From positions 1 through 53,238 of the forward strand of contig NZ_FQWF01000016.1 in NCBI RefSeq assembly GCF_900129585.1: a stretch of DNA of 53,238 nucleotides. Reading direction: 5' to 3'. Source of the DNA: Flavobacterium micromati. GTDB taxonomy: Bacteria > Bacteroidota > Bacteroidia > Flavobacteriales > Flavobacteriaceae. Each line of letters opens with the position of its first letter. Position 1 is the first letter of the stretch. Both the position numbers and the translations under genes were made by a program. The notes below the pieces were generated by a model that had not been told where the DNA came from, ran no database searches, and was given only the letters and a program-made list of their open reading frames with translations. This document shows, in pieces, positions 53,217 through 53,238 of the stretch.

Positions 53217-53238
53217 CCTTGCAAGGAACAAACGAAGG

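Noticed and set aside
1..53238. tRNA or rRNA genes
   Set aside because: No cloverleaf with a CCA-type end or rRNA-like conserved block was recognised in the spacers by eye. A covariance-model scan would settle this.

Overview
The window looks like a chromosome segment from a marine- or soil-type Bacteroidota bacterium, most likely Flavobacteriaceae (Flavobacterium-like). The DNA is strongly A+T-rich. Several candidate promoters carry the Bacteroidota TAnnTTTG -7 box and starts lack clear Shine-Dalgarno sites. The gene families also fit: GLPGLI proteins, SusC/TonB-receptor-like beta-barrels, DUF1684, DUF2911, and a type IX secretion (T9SS) C-terminal signal. The genus is inferred, not proven.

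Layout. (1) 1-7.8 kb: a small secreted protein, a short MITE-like inverted repeat, and two tandem pairs of GLPGLI protein plus outer-membrane beta-barrel receptor. (2) 8-18.5 kb: housekeeping and envelope genes. These are an MFS transporter, a DUF1684-TatD-TcdA operon, a repeat-rich spacer, a HAD phosphatase/mutase, a DUF2911 protein with a clear terminator, and a minus-strand operon of a PIG-L deacetylase, a 35-residue membrane peptide and a sodium:solute symporter. (3) 18.9-44.6 kb: a minus-strand hybrid NRPS/PKS cluster of six genes. (4) 45.2-48.7 kb: three tightly packed plus-strand genes for exported proteins (T9SS-sorted protein, YQAIIR-type protein, beta-helix protein). (5) 48.75-52.7 kb: a decayed IS256-family element interrupted by an apparently intact IS21-family element. 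(6) The end: no gene, but a candidate promoter pointing out of the window.

The biosynthetic cluster is the main point of interest. In transcription order the proteins are: P1 (39233-44581) A-T-KS-AT-ACP-tail; P2 (35183-39172) C-A-T-TE; P3 (27845-34489) A-T-KS-AT-ACP-aminotransferase-tail; P4 (23760-27743) C-A-T-TE; P5 (19627-23625) C-A-T-TE; then an Sfp-type phosphopantetheinyl transferase. P1 and P3 have no condensation domain, so both look like starters. P2, P4 and P5 each carry their own thioesterase, so all three look like terminators. This is not one colinear line. It looks like two loading/elongation proteins that can feed three one-module releasing proteins. P1 and P3 end in the same short tail (LGRDxxGxPAWF), a candidate recognition element. 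The adenylation pocket reads as glycine-like in P1, identical in P2, P3 and P4, and different in P5. The AT domains carry the malonyl-type HAFH motif. The simplest inferred products are small aminoacyl-C2-aminoacyl compounds: 4-amino-3-oxoacyl from P1, and 3,4-diaminoacyl from P3 after transamination. No dedicated exporter, resistance gene or regulator is visible next to the cluster.
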